Assembly: GCF_027595985.1 (NCBI RefSeq)
Contig: NC_073308.1
Span: 15,964,511-16,028,510, forward strand
Direction of reading: 5' to 3'
From: Sorex araneus
Taxonomy: Eukaryota; Chordata; Mammalia; Eulipotyphla; Soricidae
DNA length: 64,000 bases
Both the position numbers and the translations under genes were made by a program. Below are positions 26,301 through 34,800 of the stretch, in pieces. Under the pieces are notes generated by a model. That model was not told where the DNA came from. It ran no database searches and saw only the letters and a list, made by a program, of their open reading frames with translations. How positions within the stretch are numbered: position 1 is the first letter of the stretch; the number at the start of each line of letters is the position of its first letter.

Positions 26301-28795
26301 TGTGCTTGTCGGACATTCAGGTCGATACGCAGTAGCATCTCTTTTCTGTTTCGCTGAGCTCCTGCGTGCTGTATCACTGCTGTGTGCATGACTTCTGTGT
26401 TTATTCTCCCAGAATAAAAGAATCTTCCGGATGGCAGCAGGTGTTCACCAGCCCCTACTTGGATTGGACAATCGAGCGGGTTGCGCTCAATGCAAAGGTG
26501 GTAGGAGGGCCGCACGGTGACAAGGACAAGATGGTGGCTGTGGCCTCGGAGAGCAGCATCATCCTGTGGAGCGTCCAGGATGGAGGGAGCGGCAGCGAGA
26601 TAGGTAGGGGGCATCCTCAGTCTGGGAGACACCTTCTGGACTCTGGCGAGCAGGGCCACAGCTCCCCTCGGCAGTCTGTGGTCAGGCAGATGGCTTGGGG
26701 CCAGTGGGTCTCTCGTGGGAGGAGGGAGACGTGGGCGTTTCTGGCGGGCCAGAGTCTATGCCAGTTTGTGCCAGCAGAACCTGACAGTCTCAGTCTCTGG
26801 CGGTGCTGGGCTTCTCGCTCCCCTTGCTGTCTGGACCAGCAGCCGCCACCCAGGGAGCACTTGAGCTCTGTGTGGTTCAGAGCCACGCATGGGCACGGAG
26901 GACCTTTGGTGATGGGGTGTAGCTGCAAAGCCGCCCCCATCTGCATCTGCAGTGTCTGCCGTGTCCCAGCTACCATGGCCTGCTGCCTGCCCTGGCTCGC
27001 TCACGCTCCTGTGCTCAGACCGCCAAGAGTTCACAGCCTTGGTGCTCAGGCCTGGCTGATCGCAGGCCTTGGCCGACTCTGCCGTGGGTCCTGTGGAAAG
27101 CGAGGGGGCGTCTGGTCCAGTGCACTGCTCGGTCCCGGTTCCTCCTTTCTTTGCTGGAAATCTGCCTGGTTTTGTTGATGCTTCCTCAGCAGTGGGGCCA
27201 ACAGCTTCCACCCCAAGTGTTGGCTGGGGACACTGAGCCTGAGGCTGCTGTGGAGCTTTTCCGGGAGCTTGCGAGTGTCTGGTTTCCGGTCTCTCTGTGG
27301 CTGATGCTTCAGAGCAGGTCTAAGTGTCACCAGTCTTGCTGGGGTGAGTCTGAGGAAAGTGTGGACTCACCTCTCTGGCTTTATTGTTGTTTGTTTTAGG
27401 CGTGTTCAGCCTTGGCGTGCCCGTGGACGCGCTCTTCTTCATTGGCAATCAGCTGGTGGCCACGAGCCACACCGGGAAGGTGGGCGTGTGGAATGCTGTC
27501 ACTCAGCATTGGCAGGTGGGTCCCGCCCGAAAGGCCCCTGGCTAGAGTGTGCACAAGGCGCGCCAAGTCCTCGCGTCCTGGGAGCTGCCCTGTTTGGGGT
27601 TTGCTAGACAGAGTGGGACTTGGGTGGCAAATCAGCTTCCCGGACACGGAACACATCTGACTGTTTCAAGAGTCTCTAGTTCCCGAGCTCCTGTGGCCAG
27701 CACGCTCAGCCGGGCCGGCCTCAGAGCTTCCGCCAGCTTCCGTCTGCCCACACTGGCTGGGACCCCCCCACCCCCACCCCTCTGCCGTGCCCCATCCTGG
27801 TTTCCTGACCTGACCGGAGCCCTGGCACAAGGACAGGTCCTGGCTGTGTCATCTGGACACTTACCATGTAGCGCCTTGACCAGACCCACCCTCGGACCCT
27901 GCCAGGCCTGAGAGGAAAGTTCTGTTGTCAGAGATCCGTCTTTTCAGACAGGCTCCATAAGGACTGTGTGTGTGGATCTCAGGGGCTCATTTTTGCGTGT
28001 AATTGCATAGAACATATGTTCTCTGACTCCTGTTTAAAATTGGGTATCAGCGACTCTTTCTGTCAAAAGAAAAATCAGAGTTTGAAGGCAGTTTGGCAGA
28101 AGGTCCCTAACACGGAACAGTCTCTCTCTTCAGGTCCAAGATGTTGTCCCCATAACAAGTTATGACACTGCGGGCTCCTTCCTTCTGCTGGGCTGCAACA
28201 ATGGATCCATATATTACATAGGTGTGTGCCTGTGTGGGAGGAGACCCCTTTCAGAGCGAGAGCCAGAGAAGCTCTGAGTAGCTGTACTTTCTGCACTGAT
28301 ACGGACTTCTTCCTCAGACATGCAGAAGTTCCCTTTGAGGATGAAGGATAACGACCTTCTCGTGACTGAACTGTACCACGACCCTTCCAACGATGCTGTC
28401 ACTGCTCTGAGCGTTTACCTCACGCCCAAAACAAGTTAGTTGCAGCCACGTGCTAACAAACCATGAAACTCGCAAATGTGTGTTTAGTGCTCGCTTGGGG
28501 AGATCCAGATTCTTTCAGGCCCTCCTGTGGGAGAATGGCCAGGCTAAAGATTTCATCTGTCTTTGTCCAGTCTGTGTTTGGTTTCAAGCGGGAGACAGAT
28601 CGCCCGGGACAGTCGCATAATGTCTTGGGGGAGGTGGGCAATGAAGATATGCCTCTCTGAGTGTCTGTTAAACTGGTGTCGCAGTATTCACTGAAATGGC
28701 CTCAAAGCACCAGCACATTCAGCCGAGTTCAGTTTGAAATCACAAGTGGTGTTATCTTACAGTCCCCCTGAACGAACCAAAAAGCCCAGCATGCA

Positions 28796-28841
<46 letters not shown>

Positions 28842-31800
28842 CGCATGCACCCGTACGGCACTTTTCCCTCCCAGGAAGTGATCTGCCCCCACCCGACAGC
28901 TCCCCATCCTCCCTCTGTGCAGGTGTCAGCGGGAACTGGATTGAGATCGCCTATGGCACGAGCTCAGGAGCAGTGCGTGTGATCGTCCAGCACCCGGAGA
29001 CCGTGGGCTCGGGCCCACAGCTCTTCCAGACCTTCACAGTCCACCGCAGCCCCGTCACCAAGATCATGCTCTCGGAGAAGCATCTCGTGTCAGGTACCAG
29101 GCCTGGGGAGGTGCCTCCCAGGCTGCTTTCTGGGCCCCCAACAGACAAAAACAGGGCTTGACGTGAGCGAAAAATCCTCGGAAAAACAGGAGAGAAGAAA
29201 TCGATCACTTTGTTCTTGTTCCTGTCCCGGGATGCACAGGGGTCACTCCTAGGGGGGCCTGGGGGAACGTTTGGGGTGCTGGGGATCAAACCTGGGTTGG
29301 TTGCATGCAAAGTAAGTGCTGTAACCCCTGGACTATCTCTCTGGCCCCAGCAGTTGTCTTCCAAGATCTGTGGCTTCCCTGGTCATATACCTACCCATGA
29401 GAGAGAACCCGCCATTTAATTTGTTTTTCTAGTAAACTCTTCTCAGTATATCTAACCCTATCTAGTTTTTTTTTTAAATGAAAAATGAATTTAACATGCA
29501 CTTGGTTGTATTGTCTAAAGATTCAGTGCTAATATAGATTTAGATTAGTGATGATTGATTGTTGCAAGAATATTAAAAGAGGGACTGGAGTGTTAGCACA
29601 GCGGGTAGGGCATTTGCCTTTTACACAGCCGACCCGGGCTCGATTCCCAGCATCCCATTCGGTCCCCCGAGCACCTCCAGGAGTAATTCCTGAGTGCAGA
29701 GCCAGGAGTAACCCCTGAGCATCACTGGGTGTGACCCCCCTCAAAAAAAATGAAGAATATTAAAACATTGGTAAAATTGTAAAAAAGAGATTCTCTGAAG
29801 AAATCTCAAGCCCAGAGTCTCTTCTTCCTTTCTCCCTGCTGAAAGCAGTTGTGTCACCTGTGCTGGTGGCTTCTGGTGCCATCCTGGACTCCACATGGGA
29901 CTGTGCAGTCTAGTCTGCCAGTCTCTGCATTTCACAGACGTGTTCACTCGGGATAAAATAGTTCTTTCAGTTTCTCCTCAGAAGCTCTTTAACTTGTTGA
30001 CCCCAGCACTGCCCTCTGTGTTAATTATGCCTCAGAGAGGTGTGAGCCAGCCAGGATGCTATGAGAAAGATTTGGAGCAGAGCATTGAGGGCAGTTCCTC
30101 CTTCTCGCATGATTATGTCATGGCCCCTCCACAGGAGCTAATGTCACTTTTAATATGTACAGATTCAAAGTGCTTGTTGGAGCCAGAAAATTAAGATCCC
30201 ATACTAAAGCTGGCATTTGAGGGGTGAGGAGGTTTGCTTTTGGACGACACCTGGCAGTGCTCAGGGGTTCCTCCTGGCTCTGCTCAAGAATTACTGCTGG
30301 CAGTGCTCTGGGATTTGTACAGACGGTGATGCTTCCACACTAGGTTTCAGAACTTATCTCAGCCTCTGCTTGATGCTGCATGCTAGCAGCTTGCACTTGC
30401 TCTGTCCACACGTTTTTCCAGCCTTACAGAGTTAGAATTTGTTTATTCATATGCGATGTCTGGGATTGAACCCTGATCAGCCGTGTGCAAGGCTCTCCCT
30501 GCTGTGATACCATTCTGACCACTGGGAATGATCTTTATATGGATGGCTGCAGTTAAGAAACACATCATCACAGCTTGTTTGTAAATGATGTTGTGTTGAG
30601 GTGTTGTCAGACAAGGAGCTGCAGGCAGTGTGAGGCCCCCGCTGCGAGAGGAAGGCAGCCTGGGAGCCATAGTCCGCTGTCCTTAGTGACGGAGAGCAAA
30701 TAAGTAACAAGTGTGGTTTTGTGATAAGTCAATCGTCTGCCGCTCAGAGTGTGCCATGGTCTGTTCGCTGGGTAGAAGTGGAAGGTGCTGGTCCGTGGGA
30801 CTGAGACGCTCTGTTGCTTCTCTTGCAGTCTGTGCGGATAACAACCACGTGCGCACCTGGACAGTGACGCGCTTCCGAGGCATGATCTCCACCCAGCCTG
30901 GCTCCACGCCCCTGGCGTCCTTCAAGATCCTGTCTCTGGAGGAGACGGAGAGTCACGGGGGCAGCTCATCCGGGAATGACATCGGTGTGTGCACTCAGCC
31001 CAGAGTGCACTGGTGGGGGGTGGTGCGCAGGGACAGAGCACACGTGGGTGCACACATGCTTTTTAAATTCTGTTGAGACAAAGTCAGTGCCTTTTCCTGA
31101 GTACTGCAGAGTCATGGAATGGCAACACCAGATTTCCACTGCTTAAAGACTAGCAGCCAGTTTCTCTCATTCTCACTAGTGTCTCACTGATTCATACGTC
31201 CCAGAAGGCTAATCACTGCCGCTGTGAGTGCTCGGGCCCCTGTGTCTGTATGTGAGAAAGGGGAATATTTTTACTTTAAGCCTGTGCACGAAGAAATCGT
31301 AGCTTGTTAATGGAGACTGGCCAGCGGGAGGTACATGGGAATTGTTTCATTAGGGTTCTGTTGCATGAAACTTAACTTGACATTTGTGATGCTTCAGCAC
31401 TAGATTTCCGAAGTTATCTCAGCCTCTACTTGATGCTACATACTAGAAGCTTACACTTGCTCTGTCCACAAATACTTTTTCAGCTTTACAGAGATAGAAT
31501 TTGTAGGTTCATATTCCCACACAGTGAGGGGATTGTGTAAGTTTCAGATGAAGCATTAGGAAGTGCTGCCTGAGACGTTTGAAATGCGGTGGAGGTAGGA
31601 TGAGCGCATGGTGCTCGGGTGGAGTGACGGGCTTGGCAGAGAAGGTGCTGGGGCTGCTGGGTGGGCAGTGCCTGCTGGCCCCTGCTCCTGGCGCCTGGAG
31701 GGGTGATGGGACTGGGGAGTGGGCAGGGCAGAGAGGGCGTGGCTGGGCCTGTTGTGGGGTCTGGGGCCTGACGGGTGCTGAGGAGGGTTGGGGCTCGGCC

Positions 31801-34800
31801 GAGGCAGGCAGGGAGGACGGCGTGTCGAAAGGAGAGTGGCCGAGGGAACATGCGGACTAGGAGTTGTCTGGGAGACTGTTGTTTGTGCTGGTCTTCGTGG
31901 AAAGTGGGACCAGCGGGTAGGAGGTCAAGGGAACACGCGTGTTTGTGGGGGTGTGTAGATGTGTGTGTATATATACAATGTCTTTCACCTCCTGGCCCTA
32001 GGCCCCACCCCCCCCCACATATTTGAAATTAATAGAAATTTAAGGATATTTTTTGTTTCTTTCAAAATGTAAATTCAGCTTTGAATGTGCATAGTTATGG
32101 TGTGAAGAGTCAGTCACAGGACAGTCATGCGAGGGGCACCCTCCCGTCCCTGCACATCCTCGCCTGTCTGAGCTAGAGGGTGAGGATTGTCCCTCACTCG
32201 TCTCACGTCACACTGATGTCAGCCCTGGGTTGGGGAACTCGGGGCAGCCAGCGTTCCCCGTAGAGCAGAGGCAGCCCGGGGTCCGCTTACCTCCCGGTGC
32301 GGAGTTCCCGCTTGGGAAGCTGAGAGACTGGGTATCTGTGTGATGCTTTCGTGAGTGACTGACCGAAGCCTTCACTGCCACACACAGGTCACTGGGTCAT
32401 AAGTGCAGTGTGAGTATTGTTGACTGATCAAGATAATTTCCTTTTAAAATTGATTTGCATAAGACTTGGCATGTGTTGTCTTTAAAATTGTGTTGTACAT
32501 GACTTTTCATGAACAGTAAGTCTTATTTTAGAAAATGATTACAGCGGGAGAAGATAATTATTAAAATGTCACATTTGTTTTAAATGAACACAGTTTTAAG
32601 AACTTCCTAAAATTTATGATTTGTTTACCTACTCTGCCAGATTTAATAAGGTAAAATAATATAACCTTTTTATATTGAAAACCTTGTAGAAAACATTTGA
32701 TCACTTTTTTTTGGTTTTTAATATTTTTAAATTTTATTTTCATAGAGTTGTTCACAGTTTGATCACTTTTTCTATTAAATTCTATTTCATGAATTTTTAC
32801 ATTTTTAAGATTTTTGTATGTTAATTTTTAGAAAAAAAGTAAAATTCAGCACGTAAAGTAACATATGTATGTTATGTTATATACATAAACACATGTGTAT
32901 ATTCCTCTTTGAAGTTCTGAGGAACTAGAACAGTAAAGATGTTTGCCTTAACTGGCTGCCCTTGGGACTGTTGAGTATCCTGTAAGAAAAGCCTCACAGT
33001 GGAAGGTGTGGCTTTGAACCATTAAGCAATCAGACTTGTTAGAAGGAAGTTCTGTGTCAACCTGGGAATGCAGTGTTGCTGCTGGGTCTGGCAAGTGTTC
33101 TCTTTCAGTCTTTTTTTTTTTTCCTTTGAAACTGTCTTTTTTTTTTTTTTAATTTATTTTTAATTAGTGAATCACCGTGAGGGCACATTTACAGATTTAT
33201 ACACTTTTGTGCTTATGCTTCCCTCATACAAAGTTCGGGAACCCATCCCTTCACCAGTGCCCATTCTCCACCACCCGTAAACCCAGCATCCCTCCCACCC
33301 TCCCCAATCCCATCTCCCCCCACCCCACCCTGCCACTGTGGCAGGGCATTCCCTTCTGTTCTCTCTCTCTAATTAGCTGTTGTGGTTTGCAATAAAGGTG
33401 TTGAGTGGCCACTGTGCTCAGTCTCTAGCCCTCATTCAGCCCGCAACTCCCTTCCCCCACATGGCCTTCGACTACATTATAGTTGGTGATCCCTTCTCTG
33501 AGTTGCCCTTTCCCCAGAATGTGAGGCCAGCCTCCAAGCCATGGAGTCAACCTCCTGGTACTTATTTCTACAATTCTTGGGTGTTAGTCTCCCACTCTGT
33601 TATTCTATATACCATAGATGAGTGCAGTCTTTGTATGTCTGTCTCTCTCTTTCTGACTCATTTCACTCAGCATGAAACTTTTCATGCCGATCCACTTAAA
33701 TAAAAAATTCATGACCTCCTTTTTTCTGACAGCTGCATAGTATTCCATTGTATAGATGTACCAAAGTTTCCTCAACCAGTCATACGTTCTGGGGCATTCG
33801 GGTTTTTTCCAGATTCTGGCTATTGTAAACAGTGCTGCGATAGTCATGTGCCTTGGTGAGGTGGAGCAGTGGCATTTTGGTGGGTTTATTTTGACGCTCT
33901 CTTTCCTGATTCAGGGCCTTTTGGAGAACGAGACGACCAGCAGGTGTTCATCCAGAAAGTCGTCCCCATCACCAACAAACTGTTTGTCAGGCTCTCGTCA
34001 ACGGGGAAAAGGTACAGTGCAGACATTGTCCCTGTTCAGCAGAGCTGAGACTGCCCGGAGTGGCGGCTGCGGCGAGAGCAGCATCTGGCCGGCTCTCCAG
34101 TGTCCAGATGCTTCCACTCAGCACAGACGGTCCACCTCGCCTTGCTGGCCTCGAGGCCACTGCTGAGGGAGTGGAGGTCAGAGAAGGGCAGGATGTCAGT
34201 GCCTGGGAGGGCAGTAGCCGGGGCCAGGCCCTGCCCTGCCCCTCCTCACAGGAGCCGTGCGTGGTTCAGGAGTCACCATCCGCCCAGTCCCAAGCCATCA
34301 AGTGTCACTGTAGCCTCCAGTGGTTGGAGTCTCAGCACTTCTCTTGAAAAACCCAAGTTCACTGTCGGGGCTGGATTGCAGCCGCCTCTCAGGTTCTGTG
34401 CCAGGCAGAGGGAAAGCGCTGCCAGCCCATGTGGGGAGCTGGGAGACCCTCCTGTCCCACGGCTGTTGGTCCCAGGTGCCCTGGTGCGCCCTGGCCCCGT
34501 ACCACCTTGAGGGCCTCTAGCTTTCCAGTGTCCTCACGGCTTCCCACGCGGAGGAGGTCGATTTTCTGCTCCTCAAGTTCTTCGTATGTGGCCTTTAGCT
34601 AAAACGATTTTCCTGTTCTCAGACTCATTTTGTCAGCTGTTTTTTTTTGTTTGTTTGTTTGTTTTGTTTTTAATAAATGCACTCGAAGGCTGTGATAGAC
34701 ACAGGGCTTTGTTGAGCAGTGTTCTCACCAGCTCTGGGAGGGGCCCCATGTGTGTCGGTGAGGAAGCTGCCGCCGACTGTGGGAGTCACTCTGGGCATCC

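Noticed and set aside
28799..28839. Possible CRISPR or structured repeat array
   Set aside because: It is a plain dinucleotide microsatellite; CRISPR arrays are not expected in a mammalian genome and none is present.
29580..29750. Possible functional tRNA gene from the A- and B-box-like sequence
   Set aside because: The boxes belong to the head of a SINE. There is no cloverleaf with paired acceptor stem, and many copies with poly-A tails occur in the window.
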